In this document: positions 1 through 8,001 of the stretch, piece after piece | Numbering within the stretch: position 1 is the first letter of the stretch | Layout of the letters: each line of letters starts with the position of its first letter | Assembly (NCBI GenBank): GCA_963830455.1 | Contig: CAWHMT010000002.1 | Coordinates: 806,001-870,000 of the forward strand | Length of the DNA: 64,000 bases | Direction of reading: 5' to 3' | DNA from: 20CM-2-65-7 sp963830455 | GTDB taxonomy: Bacteria > Gemmatimonadota > Gemmatimonadetes > Gemmatimonadales > GWC2-71-9 | Made by a program: the position numbers and the translations under genes | The notes under the pieces: generated by a model | Told to the model about the DNA's origin: nothing | The model's database searches: none | The model's input: only the letters and a program-made list of their open reading frames with translations

Positions 1-832
1 TCATGCCGAACATCATGCCGTCGAGCCGCCGCTGATACGCGTCGCGATTCACGGTCGCGCCGGAGAAGTCGGTCTGCGTCTGTGACAACAGCGCGTTGAT
101 GTGCTCGATGCGGTTGCCGGGATTCGGATGCGTGGCGAGCCACTCAGGCAGCTTGCCGCCGCTCCGCGTGTCGAGCCGGTCGAGCATTTGCATGACGTTG
201 ACCATCTGGCGTGAGTCGTAGTTGGCGCGGCTCGAGTAGCGCACGCCCAGCATGTCGGCCTGGTTCTCGTTATCGCGCGAGAATTTCAGGAACAGAACGC
301 CGAGCGCCTGACTCGCCAGGCCGGCGTATTGCGCGATCTCGGAGCTGGCGATGCTGCCGATGGCGAGGCCCAGCCCAGCGAGCTGCTGTTCCGACATTTG
401 ATGTGCCGTGTGGCGGGCCGTGATGTGACCGACCTCGTGACCCATCACCGCCGCGAGCTGCGCTTCGCTCGTCATGTGCGCCAGGATCCCGCGCGTCACG
501 TAGACGTGCCCGCCCGGGATCGCGAACGCGTTGACGGCGGGGTCATCGACGACGCGGAACGTCCACGGCAGGTTCGGCCGCTCGGATGTCGCCGCGAGTT
601 TCCTGCCGAGGTCCGTGACGTAGCTCTGCAGCGCCGGGTCGCCGTAGAGGCCGATCGCGGCCACGACTTCACTGTCGTACGCCGCGCCCATCTGAATTTC
701 CTGTCCTTCGCTCACGAGCATGAGCTCGTTTTCTCCGGTCGCGGGATTGCGCGCGCAACCGGCCAGCAGCAGGGCCAGCCCTGCGACGACGACGAGCCGT
801 TCGCGAACGCCCGTGTGCGTGTTCCGTTTCAT
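1..832 (-). CDS. M48 family metalloprotease lipoprotein, C-terminus cut by window edge
   Basis: Zinc endopeptidase of the M48 (Ste24/HtpX/LoiP-like) family, probably anchored in an envelope membrane and degrading or remodelling exported proteins. The reading frame is open to base 1, so at least 277 residues are visible. An N-terminal hydrophobic stretch ends in LLLAGC (lipobox, lipidated Cys26). The catalytic motif HEVGH lies at residues 132-136 and the third zinc ligand is probably Glu189 in NENQAD. The ATG at 832 is preceded by GGGAGAAG, a good ribosome binding site. It is on the same strand as the response regulator upstream of it, 34 bases away, and may be co-transcribed. Family call is firm; substrate unknown. 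Confidence 0.88.
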   Translation of the reverse strand, partial: MKRNTHTGVRERLVVVAGLALLLAGCARNPATGENELMLVSEGQEIQMGAAYDSEVVAAIGLYGDPALQSYVTDLGRKLAATSERPNLPWTFRVVDDPAVNAFAIPGGHVYVTRGILAHMTSEAQLAAVMGHEVGHITARHTAHQMSEQQLAGLGLAIGSIASSEIAQYAGLASQALGVLFLKFSRDNENQADMLGVRYSSRANYDSRQMVNVMQMLDRLDTRSGGKLPEWLATHPNPGNRIEHINALLSQTQTDFSGATVNRDAYQRRLDGMMFGM

Positions 833-866
833 GGGAGCTTCTCCCCTCGTTGCGGGAAGATGAGTG

Positions 867-1553
867 CTAGCGGACGAATTTGCGGCGGTCGCCCTTGGGC
901 GGCGTTTTCTTGTGCGCGTGCGCGGCGATCTGCAGCCGGCTGCGCAGCGCGAGCTTCTCGAGGATGTTGTGCACGTGGCTCTTGACCGTATAGGTCGCGA
1001 TGTTGAGCCGCTGCGCGATCTCCTTGTTGCTCAGCCCCTCGGCGATCAAATCCGTGATCTGTTGCTCGCGCCTGGTCATCCGCACCGACGCCATCATGGG
1101 CGTGTTGCGCAGCACGGAGGCCTGCTTCGCGATGTGGGAGAGCAGGGTGCCGGTGAGCTGCGGCGGCACGACGTCGTCACCGTTGGCGACCTGCCGGATC
1201 GTGTTGGTGAGGTCCTCGAGCGCCGCGTCCTTGGCGATGAACCCATTGGCGCCGCGTTTGATGAAGTCGATGACGTCCTCTTCTTCCGGCAGCATGTCCA
1301 TCATGATGATGCGGGCATGCGGGGCCGCATCCTTGATGCTTTCCACCAGCCGCTGGCTGCGATTCCGACCGAGGGCGGCGTCGACCAGCACGACATGCGG
1401 CTTGTGCTCCTGCAACCGCTGCAGCGCGGACGAGGCCCCCTCGGCGCAGGCGACCACTTTGAATTCGCCTTGAGCGTCGAGGAGCGCGGCGAGACCATCC
1501 CGGAGCAGGCGATTGTCTTCGATGACCAGGATTTGGATTCGCTTCGTCGTCAT
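867..1553 (-). CDS. NarL/FixJ-type response regulator
   Basis: Two-component response regulator of 228 residues: an N-terminal receiver domain followed by a LuxR-type helix-turn-helix (about residues 160-215) and a basic tail. Acidic pocket residues Glu12/Asp13, phosphoacceptor Asp58 (LVDAA) and Lys108 (IAKDA) are present. The position that normally holds the switch Thr/Ser after the fourth strand reads MMDM, so it seems to be Asp86, which is unusual and may alter switching. No sensor kinase gene is adjacent, so the partner is elsewhere. The start ATG follows a region with repeated 8-base words that could be its regulatory site. Target genes unknown. Confidence 0.9.
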   Translation of the reverse strand: MTTKRIQILVIEDNRLLRDGLAALLDAQGEFKVVACAEGASSALQRLQEHKPHVVLVDAALGRNRSQRLVESIKDAAPHARIIMMDMLPEEEDVIDFIKRGANGFIAKDAALEDLTNTIRQVANGDDVVPPQLTGTLLSHIAKQASVLRNTPMMASVRMTRREQQITDLIAEGLSNKEIAQRLNIATYTVKSHVHNILEKLALRSRLQIAAHAHKKTPPKGDRRKFVR

Positions 1554-1582
1554 GGTCGCTTACGGCTCTCGTGGTCGCGTGG

Positions 1583-1624
1583 GTCTCATCCTTTGAGATG
1601 AGACGACAAGTTTAGCGTCTCATC
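1583..1624. promoter_or_regulatory. Inverted and direct 8-mer repeats upstream of the response regulator
   Basis: GTCTCATC at 1583-1590 and GATGAGAC at 1597-1604 form a perfect 8-bp inverted repeat around a 6-base loop, and a third copy GTCTCATC lies at 1617-1624. The set sits 30-70 bases upstream of the response regulator start. Three regularly placed half-sites suggest a binding site, perhaps for the regulator itself; a small hairpin is the alternative. Confidence 0.4.
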
Positions 1625-1721
1625 CCTCGAAAGGCATGCCGGGGGGACTTCCAGCTTGCCTACTCCGGGTCGAGGGTGAATGGTAGAGACGCTTCCGCGC
1701 CCGAAGGGAGGAGCGCACGCC

Positions 1722-1943
1722 ATGTCCCAGGTGCACTGTCACTTCTGCGGCGGGGTCATCGCGGATCCCGCGACGATCGAGCATCGGCCGCCCCGGGCCA
1801 GCGCGCAGTTCGCGACGCCGCACCACGACCCGTGCAGCTGCAGCACGCCGATCGTGTACGAGCATCCGCCGATGCTGGGGGATCCCGACGACGATCAGAC
1901 GCCTGAAGGCGGCCACATTCCCGAGGACGGCACCGCGGCCTGA
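1722..1943 (+). CDS. Small cysteine/histidine-rich protein, function unknown
   Basis: A 73-residue protein that begins MSQVHCHFCGG and has a CHFC pair (two cysteines two residues apart), a second pair in PCSCS and several histidines, which suggests a small zinc-binding knuckle. The ATG at 1722 is chosen because GGGAGGAG lies eight bases upstream; an in-frame ATG at 1680 would add 14 residues but has no comparable site. The C-terminal third is acidic and proline-rich and probably disordered. It is a single gene facing the cold-shock gene. I do not recognise a named family; coding status rests on the ribosome binding site, cysteine spacing and codon use. Confidence 0.55.
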   Translation: MSQVHCHFCGGVIADPATIEHRPPRASAQFATPHHDPCSCSTPIVYEHPPMLGDPDDDQTPEGGHIPEDGTAA

Positions 1944-1952
1944 AAGTGAAAC

Positions 1953-1975
1953 GCGGCGCTCTGGTGGAGCGCCGC
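1953..1975. terminator. Bidirectional hairpin between convergent genes
   Basis: GCGGCGCTC at 1953-1961 and GAGCGCCGC at 1967-1975 make a perfect 9-bp GC-rich stem with a 5-base loop, placed between the plus-strand small protein and the minus-strand cold-shock gene. There is no long T-run, so termination efficiency is uncertain. Confidence 0.6.
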
Positions 1976-2001
1976 GCCGTCTGCAGGGGCCGCGAGAGTG
2001 G

Positions 2002-2211
2002 TTAGAGCTTCACGACGTTCTGCGCCGCCGGACCCTTCTGGCCTTGCACGACTTCGAACTCGACGCGCTGGCCTTCGGTCAGCGACTTGAACCCGTCTCC
2101 CTGGATCGCGGTGTGATGCACGAAGCAGTCCTTGCCGCCGTTCTCAGGCGTGATAAAACCGAAGCCCTTGGCGTCGTTGAACCACTTCACGGTACCGGTG
2201 ATGCGTTCCAT
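2002..2211 (-). CDS. Cold-shock protein, CspA family
   Basis: Single-domain cold-shock protein of 69 residues, the usual family length. It binds single-stranded nucleic acid and acts as an RNA chaperone in the cytoplasm. RNP1 (KGFGFI) and RNP2 (CFVHH) are intact, as is the opening TGTVKWFN. It lies 14 bases downstream of the S21 gene on the same strand, a pairing that fits translation and growth-related control. GGGAGTAACGAACAG precedes the ATG. The paralogue cannot be told from sequence, so no letter is assigned. Confidence 0.96.
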   Translation of the reverse strand: MERITGTVKWFNDAKGFGFITPENGGKDCFVHHTAIQGDGFKSLTEGQRVEFEVVQGQKGPAAQNVVKL

Positions 2212-2225
2212 CTGTTCGTTACTCC

Positions 2226-2402
2226 CTAGCTAGTGCGTTTCCGGCGGCGAGCTGCCTTGCTCTTGCGCCGCCGTTGAACGGCGGGACTCTCGTAGAAGCG
2301 TTTCTTCTTCATATCCTGAAACAGCCCGGCCTTGGTGATCTCCCGGCGGAACTTCTTCAGTACCGCTTCCAACCGGTCGGTCTCCTTCAGCGTGACTTCC
2401 AT
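2226..2402 (-). CDS. rpsU: 30S ribosomal protein S21
   Basis: A 58-residue S21, a small basic protein of the 30S platform that helps base-pairing between mRNA and the anti-Shine-Dalgarno region. It begins MEVTLKETDR, has the typical FRREITKAG and Arg/Lys-rich C-terminus. Longer in-frame extensions upstream have no homology; the ATG at 2402 has GGAAAGG upstream. The gene is followed directly by the cold-shock gene on the same strand. Confidence 0.95.
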   Translation of the reverse strand: MEVTLKETDRLEAVLKKFRREITKAGLFQDMKKKRFYESPAVQRRRKSKAARRRKRTS

Positions 2403-2608
2403 GCGGGCCCTTTCCAGAATCGAGAGCTGGTCCCAGAAACACGGCGAGGACCAAGGCGGAAGCCCAGGTCCTCGATCAAGTCCACTGGTACAGTCGCGGC
2501 ACCGTGCCGTGACCCCTTCGCTCGCCCGAAGCATCGTCAGCGGGCGGAGTGAAGTCAATGGCGCGTCGCCGTTGTAGGAACGCGCGTCACGGTGCAACTT
2601 AGGGTCCC

Positions 2609-3337
2609 ATGCGCCCATTCGTTTTTGTCGCCGCGGTGCTGATCGCGTCGTGCACGCACCCCCGTCCGGCCAATCCGCCGCCGGCCCGCGCGCCGCGCGA
2701 CACGACGCGCGTGCGCGCTCCGGCGTCGGTCCGCGATACCGCGCTCGAGCAGCGCGCCGCGCGGCTCGAGCTCCGCGTGCTCGAAGAAGAAGCGCAGGTC
2801 GCGGAGCTGCAGAACCGGCTGGATGACGCCCGACGGGAAGTCGTGCGCGCGATGGCGAAGCTGCAGTCGCTGGCGACGCGCGCCGAAGCCGCCTCGGGCA
2901 TGGCCGAGGCGGAGATCGCTCTCCAATCGTTGCGTTCGGCAAACGGCAACAATTCGCAGGCTCCGCCCGAATGGAACCAGGGGAATCAACTGATGCAGCT
3001 CGCGACGACCGAGTTCGATCAGCAGAACTACGCCGGCGCGTTGTACCTCGCGACCGAGGCGAAGAATGCCGCCGCCGCCGGCCAGCGCCGCGCCACGAAT
3101 GATGACCGAGGCACACCGCGCAAGGGCGAGGTCCCGTTCGCGCTGCCGTTACGCGTGCAGACGACGGGCCGCGCCAATGTGCGCGAGGGCCCCGGCGCCA
3201 ACTTCAAGGTGCTTTTTACGCTCGAGAGCGCGATGCCGCTCGTCGCGTATTCGTATGTCGATCAATGGGTACGCGTGATGGCGGACGGCGATCGGACCGG
3301 CTGGATCCACCAGACGCTTATCGGCCGGAGGGAATAG
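2609..3337 (+). CDS. Lipoprotein with coiled coil and C-terminal SH3b domain
   Basis: A 242-residue envelope protein. A short signal ends in a lipobox-like IASC, followed by a Pro/Ala/Arg-rich linker, a heptad-rich helix (about residues 45-95, LEQRAARLELRVLEEE...), a short TPR-like helical segment and a bacterial SH3 domain at the C-terminus (about 178-238, with NVREGPG and GWI). SH3b domains usually bind peptidoglycan or cell-wall peptides. It is transcribed away from S21 and its end overlaps the convergent diguanylate cyclase by 20 bases. Role in cell-wall sensing is inference. Confidence 0.75.
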   Translation: MRPFVFVAAVLIASCTHPRPANPPPARAPRDTTRVRAPASVRDTALEQRAARLELRVLEEEAQVAELQNRLDDARREVVRAMAKLQSLATRAEAASGMAEAEIALQSLRSANGNNSQAPPEWNQGNQLMQLATTEFDQQNYAGALYLATEAKNAAAAGQRRATNDDRGTPRKGEVPFALPLRVQTTGRANVREGPGANFKVLFTLESAMPLVAYSYVDQWVRVMADGDRTGWIHQTLIGRRE

Positions 3338-4982
3338 CCTTGGGGCGCGCGGCTGCGACCACCCGGTTGCCTCCAGCGCGCTTGGCGAGGTAGAGGGCCG
3401 CGTCGGCTTCCGCAATCAGGTGATCGGGCGTGTCGCCATGCATGGAAAATGCCGACACGCCGAGGCTCAGGGTGATCTGCCCGTCCGGGAGCGGCTCGGA
3501 CGCGATGCGCTTGCGAATCCGCTCGGCGAATTTCGCCGCTCCGTCGATGGTCGTCTCCGGCATCATGATCAGGAATTCCTCGCCGCCGTAGCGTGCGATA
3601 AAGTCAACGTCGCGGCTCGCTTCCCGCATGATCTCAGCCACCCGCTTCAGCACGGCATCGCCGGCGGGATGGCCGAATTCATCGTTGTAGCGTTTGAACT
3701 GATCGAGATCCGCCATCGCGACGGCGAAGTCGTGATGCAGCCGCCGGGAGCGGCGCACTTCGTTTTCCAGCACTTCCATCATGCGCAGCCGATTGAACAG
3801 CCCCGTCAACGGATCGGTGACCGACAGCCGCTCCAGGTCGGCGCGGCTGTCGCGCAGCCGCGCCACCATGTTGTTGAAAACCTCCGTGAGGGCGCCGATT
3901 TCACCGCCGGCCGTCACCGGCAAGCCGACGTCGAGGTCGCCTTTCGCCACCTCCCCGGCCGCCTGCGTCAAGCGGTTGAGGGGGCGGACGATGAGCATGC
4001 TCAACACGTAGGCCAGGGCTCCCACGACGGCGAGCAGCAGCGTCACGATGCCAAGCGTGACATTGCGGAGCCGCGCGACCTGGCGGAACGCTTCGGTCGA
4101 TGGAATCTCCGCGATCAGCATCCAGTTGAGTGCCGGAACGGTGCGGGTACTGCCGACCACGGCGTCGCCCGTGAAGCTCGAGAACTGGATGGCGCGCCCC
4201 TCGCGGGCGAGCAGCCAGTTCGCGGCTTCGCGCCCATAGCCCTGTCGCATCAGCTCGCGCGAGCTGCCCCACGAGCTCACGATGAGCCGGCCGGTTCGCG
4301 TGATGAGATAGATTTTTCCCGATTCTCCGGGCGCGAAGCGCCGCAACGTGTCGGCCACGGTGCGCAGGTTCACCCGCGAGGCCAGCGCGCCGACGAGGTG
4401 CGCACCCCCGGCGCCGCGCCCGGTGCGCCGCACCGACATGATCGGCACGGAGACCAGCATCTCCGCGTGCGTGCCCGTCGAGTCCCAGTACGGCGCTCCG
4501 AACGCCCACTCGTTCTTGGTCAACTCGGCGGCCCACCCGGGGGCGATCGGCACACGCGCCGGCTGGGGCGCGCTGGTCGCCACGACGTGCCCGTGCTGGT
4601 CGAGGACCAGGAGCTCGGAGTAGTCCGGGAATCGTTCGCGAACCGAGCGGAGATAATCGGCCAGCCGGCGGAAATAGATGCCGGAGTGCACCGGTTCTCC
4701 ATTGACCGTGGGAATGCGCTCGAGGTTTTCTGTGACTTCGTAGGAGCTGGAGAACACGCGCAGATCGTAGCGCAGCTCTTTGGTCCAGAGGTCGACTTCG
4801 CGGACCGCCTGTGCGCTGACGCCGAGCAGCTCTTCCGACGCCTTCGCCTGCAGCGCGCGCTTGTTTTCGATGTAGGAAATCCAGACGGTCGTCAGCGACG
4901 GAATCAACGTCGCGACGATACCGAACATGAGCATCTTGGTGCGGATGCCGGCGAGCCAGCTCTGCTTGTCCACGGTGCCCAC
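3318..4982 (-). CDS. Membrane diguanylate cyclase with dCache sensor and HAMP
   Basis: A 554-residue enzyme predicted to make cyclic di-GMP from GTP. It has an N-terminal membrane helix (about 15-35), a large periplasmic sensor of the dCache type (about 40-300), a second membrane helix, a HAMP linker (about 325-378) and a GGDEF domain. The catalytic motif is GGEEF at 466-470, and an RxxD inhibitory site (RDVD, 457-460) lies five residues before it, so product inhibition is likely. It starts with ATG at 4982, divergent from the amidase. Ligand of the sensor domain is unknown. Confidence 0.92.
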   Translation of the reverse strand: MGTVDKQSWLAGIRTKMLMFGIVATLIPSLTTVWISYIENKRALQAKASEELLGVSAQAVREVDLWTKELRYDLRVFSSSYEVTENLERIPTVNGEPVHSGIYFRRLADYLRSVRERFPDYSELLVLDQHGHVVATSAPQPARVPIAPGWAAELTKNEWAFGAPYWDSTGTHAEMLVSVPIMSVRRTGRGAGGAHLVGALASRVNLRTVADTLRRFAPGESGKIYLITRTGRLIVSSWGSSRELMRQGYGREAANWLLAREGRAIQFSSFTGDAVVGSTRTVPALNWMLIAEIPSTEAFRQVARLRNVTLGIVTLLLAVVGALAYVLSMLIVRPLNRLTQAAGEVAKGDLDVGLPVTAGGEIGALTEVFNNMVARLRDSRADLERLSVTDPLTGLFNRLRMMEVLENEVRRSRRLHHDFAVAMADLDQFKRYNDEFGHPAGDAVLKRVAEIMREASRDVDFIARYGGEEFLIMMPETTIDGAAKFAERIRKRIASEPLPDGQITLSLGVSAFSMHGDTPDHLIAEADAALYLAKRAGGNRVVAAARPKAIPSGR

Positions 4983-5079
4983 AAGATTAATACGGACGAC
5001 ATTATTGCAAGTCAGGTGGCGTAACTGTGCGTGGAATCACATCATGGGACGCACCAAACTCCTCACTGGGAGGCCTCGG

Positions 5080-6648
5080 ATGACTGACCGACTCAGCCGC
5101 CGCTCGTTTCTCCACACGAGTGCCGCCGCGCTCACGGTGCCGATCGTCGCGCCTGCCGTCTCGACACGGTCTGCGGCGCGCCTCCACCTCGCGACGTCGG
5201 ATTTCGAGCTCGAAGAAATCACGCTCGCCGGGCTCCAGGATGCGATGCGGGCGGGCCGGCACACCGCGCGCTCGATTTGCGCGTCCTACCTCGCGCGCAT
5301 CGCCGAGCTCGATCCCAAGCTGCACGCGCTGATCGAGACCAATCCGGAGGCGCCGGCGATCGCCGAGCGCCTGGACGCGGAGCGCAAAGCGGGTCAAGTG
5401 CGCGGACCGCTGCACGGTATTCCAGTCCTGGTCAAAGACAACATCGCGACGGGCGACAAGATGATGACGACGGCCGGATCGCTCGCGCTCGCCGGCATCA
5501 CGGCGCCGCGTGACGCACCACTCGTCGCGCGGCTGCGCGCCGCCGGTGCCGTGATCCTGGGCAAGACGAACCTGTCCGAGTGGGCGAACATCCGCGCCAA
5601 CCAGTCCTCGAGCGGCTGGAGTGCGCGCGGCGGCCAGTGCGCGAATCCGTACGCGCTCGACCGCAATCCGTGCGGCTCGAGCTCGGGGACGGGAGCCGCG
5701 ATCGCCGCCAACTTCGCCTCCGTCGGCATCGGCACCGAAACCGACGGGTCCATCGTCTGCCCCTCGAGCGCCTGCTCGCTGGTCGGCGTGAAGCCGACCC
5801 TCGGGTTGATCGATGGGGCCGGGATCATTCCGATCGCGCACAGCCAGGATACGGCGGGGCCGATGACACGGACGGTCGCGGACGCGGCCACGTTGCTCGG
5901 CGTCCTCGCTGGCCGCGACTACGGCACGAGTCTCGATCCGAACGGGCTGCGCGGCGCGCGCATCGGCGTCGCCCGCAAAAAGGTCTTTGGCTACAGTCCT
6001 GAAGCCGACAAGCTCGTAGAGGCGGCGATCGATGTGCTGCGCCGCCAGGGCGCCGTGATCGTCGATCCGGCCGACATTCCGCACCTCGGCGACTACGACG
6101 ATTCGGAGCTCACGGTCCTGCTGTATGAGCTGAAGGCCGATCTGGCGAGTTATCTCGCCACGTGGGCGCCGAATGCGCGAGTGAAGACGCTCGCGGATGT
6201 CATCGCGTTCAACGAGGCCAACAAGGATCGTGAGATGCCCTACTTCGGCCAGGAGCTGTTCCTCCAGGCGCAGGAAAAGGGACCGCTCACCGATCAGGTC
6301 TATCGGGACGCGCTCGCCAAAAACCAGCGGCTGTCGCGCAGCGAGGGACTGGACGTGGTCTTTGCCCAGGAGAATCTCGATGCGATCGTTGCGCCGACCG
6401 GGAGCCCGGCGTGGCCGACCGATCTCGTGAACGGCGACCACTTCCTGGGTGCAAGCTCGACGCCGGCCGCGGTGTCAGGCTATGCGAGCGTCACGGTGCC
6501 GGTTGGGTACTCATTCGGGCTGCCGGTGGGGATGTCGTTCACCGGGAAGGCCAACAGCGAGGCTACACTGCTGAAGCTGGCGTATGCGTACGAGCAGACG
6601 GCGAAGCCGCGGCGGCCACCCAGGTTCTTGGCGACGGTGCAGTTCTAG
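5080..6648 (+). CDS. Tat-exported amidase-signature family amidase
   Basis: Amidase-signature hydrolase of 522 residues, likely cleaving an amide or peptide amide outside the cytoplasm. The N-terminus has a twin-arginine motif (SRRSFLH) and a hydrophobic stretch ending near Ala33. The Ser-cisSer-Lys triad is visible: Lys119 in VLVKDN, the cis-Ser in GSSSGTG (199-205) and the nucleophile Ser224 in GTETDGS. The ATG at 5080 is chosen because GGGAGG lies eight bases upstream and the Tat motif follows at once. The substrate cannot be told; many such proteins are mis-named glutamyl-tRNA amidotransferase subunit A, but no gatB/gatC is nearby. Confidence 0.9.
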   Translation: MTDRLSRRSFLHTSAAALTVPIVAPAVSTRSAARLHLATSDFELEEITLAGLQDAMRAGRHTARSICASYLARIAELDPKLHALIETNPEAPAIAERLDAERKAGQVRGPLHGIPVLVKDNIATGDKMMTTAGSLALAGITAPRDAPLVARLRAAGAVILGKTNLSEWANIRANQSSSGWSARGGQCANPYALDRNPCGSSSGTGAAIAANFASVGIGTETDGSIVCPSSACSLVGVKPTLGLIDGAGIIPIAHSQDTAGPMTRTVADAATLLGVLAGRDYGTSLDPNGLRGARIGVARKKVFGYSPEADKLVEAAIDVLRRQGAVIVDPADIPHLGDYDDSELTVLLYELKADLASYLATWAPNARVKTLADVIAFNEANKDREMPYFGQELFLQAQEKGPLTDQVYRDALAKNQRLSRSEGLDVVFAQENLDAIVAPTGSPAWPTDLVNGDHFLGASSTPAAVSGYASVTVPVGYSFGLPVGMSFTGKANSEATLLKLAYAYEQTAKPRRPPRFLATVQF

Positions 6649-6670
6649 TTCTGCAACGACTTTGGGTCGG

Positions 6671-6726
6671 GCTGGGGGTGGGCCGCTCGGGCGCGCACGC
6701 GCGGAGCGCCCTGCCCCACCCCCAGC
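6671..6726. terminator. Long GC-rich hairpin between convergent genes
   Basis: GCTGGGGGTGGG (6671-6682) pairs perfectly over 12 bases with CCCACCCCCAGC (6715-6726), with a further GTCG/CGAC match outside. It lies between the amidase and the oppositely transcribed puuD-like gene and probably ends both transcripts. Confidence 0.6.
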
Positions 6727-6731
6727 ACGAC

Positions 6732-7922
6732 CTATCGTAACTGCGCTCCTGCAGCAATCCAACGTCCCAGCAGCTCACGCTCCGCGTCCGTCATGCCCGT
6801 CTTGTTCGCGAGCGGCATCGTGCGTGTCTCGACGGCGCGCACGCGAATCCGCTCTGCGAAACGCGCGATGCTCTCCGGCGTGTCGAACGTGACGCCGCCG
6901 GGCGCAGGGCCGAAGGTGCGGTCGCTCTGATACTGCGAATGGCAGGGCTGACAACGCTGCTCGATAACCGCACGAACAGCATGGAACGGTGGGATTGAAT
7001 CCGCGGCGCTCGAAGCGAACTGCGCGGCCGAGCCTCTTGGCGTCGAGATGAACATCGCGGCCGCGAGCGCCAGCGCTGCAGGCACGAGCGCCCAGCGGCT
7101 CGACGCTCCACGCCCGATCATCGCATGGCGCGCCGCGGCGCCGGCGACGAAGAGCAGCAGCAGCACGAGCCAGTTGTGCGGATTCGCGTAGGTGGCGGGG
7201 AAGTGATTCGACAGCATGATGAACAGCAGCGGGAAGGTCATGTAGCTGTTGTGCACCGAGCGCACCTTGGCGCGCTCGCCGAGCGTGAAGTCGGCCGGGC
7301 GACCCGCGCGGGTGGCGTCGAGCATCTGCTGCTGGGCCGGGAGAATCCGCACCCAGACGTTCGCGACCATGATCGTGCCGAGCAGCGAGCCGACATGCAT
7401 GAACGCCGCTCGACCCGACAGCAGGCGGCACGTCCCATACGAGACGAGGGCCAACAGGGTCAGCGAGATCGCCGCTGCCACGCGTGCTCGGTTGGCCAGC
7501 GGAGAGCGCCAGAGTAGATCGTAAACGAACCATCCCACCACGAGCACGCCGACGCCGATGGCCATCGCCGCGCCGCGGCTGATGCGCGAGATGCCCGAAT
7601 CGAGGAGGTAGGCACCCGTCAGGTAGTAAACCAGCACCAGCAGTGCGATGCCGGTGATCCAGGTGAACAGCGCCTCGTATTTGAACCAGTGCAGGACCGG
7701 CGGTATCTCACCCGGTGCCGGACGGCGCTTCTCGACCTGGTAAAAGCCGCCGCTATGTACCATCCACAGATCACCCTCGACCCCGGGCCGTGGCTGTCCC
7801 GACGCGGTCAATGCCCGATCGAGCCAGATGAAGTAGAACGAGCTGCCGATCCAGGCGATGCCGGCGATGAAGTGCGTCCAGCGCAGCAGCAGGTTCGCCC
7901 AATCGCCGAGCCAACTGGTCAT
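6732..7922 (-). CDS. puuD: PuuD-type urate hydroxylase with C-terminal cytochrome c
   Basis: Integral membrane protein of 396 residues. The first ~310 residues contain about eight membrane helices and the features of PuuD urate hydroxylases (opening TSWLGDWANLLLRW, the EKRRP loop and FKYEA segment). The C-terminus carries a c-type heme site CQPCH (324-328) with a probable axial Met369 in RTMPL. PuuD oxidises urate to 5-hydroxyisourate and passes electrons to the cytochrome rather than to oxygen. No other purine-degradation gene is in the window, so the gene stands alone. Divergent from the efflux operon. Confidence 0.85.
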   Translation of the reverse strand: MTSWLGDWANLLLRWTHFIAGIAWIGSSFYFIWLDRALTASGQPRPGVEGDLWMVHSGGFYQVEKRRPAPGEIPPVLHWFKYEALFTWITGIALLVLVYYLTGAYLLDSGISRISRGAAMAIGVGVLVVGWFVYDLLWRSPLANRARVAAAISLTLLALVSYGTCRLLSGRAAFMHVGSLLGTIMVANVWVRILPAQQQMLDATRAGRPADFTLGERAKVRSVHNSYMTFPLLFIMLSNHFPATYANPHNWLVLLLLFVAGAAARHAMIGRGASSRWALVPAALALAAAMFISTPRGSAAQFASSAADSIPPFHAVRAVIEQRCQPCHSQYQSDRTFGPAPGGVTFDTPESIARFAERIRVRAVETRTMPLANKTGMTDAERELLGRWIAAGAQLR

Positions 7923-8001
7923 GGGGGCAGTAATTTCACCGTGAAACTGCCCGCGGCCAGCCCCCGTCGGGCTAGGCGATCCATTCCTTCAAAAGGGCCC
8001 T

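Noticed and set aside
5080..6648. Glutamyl-tRNA amidotransferase subunit A
   Set aside because: It has a Tat signal and no gatB or gatC neighbour; a secreted amidase fits better.
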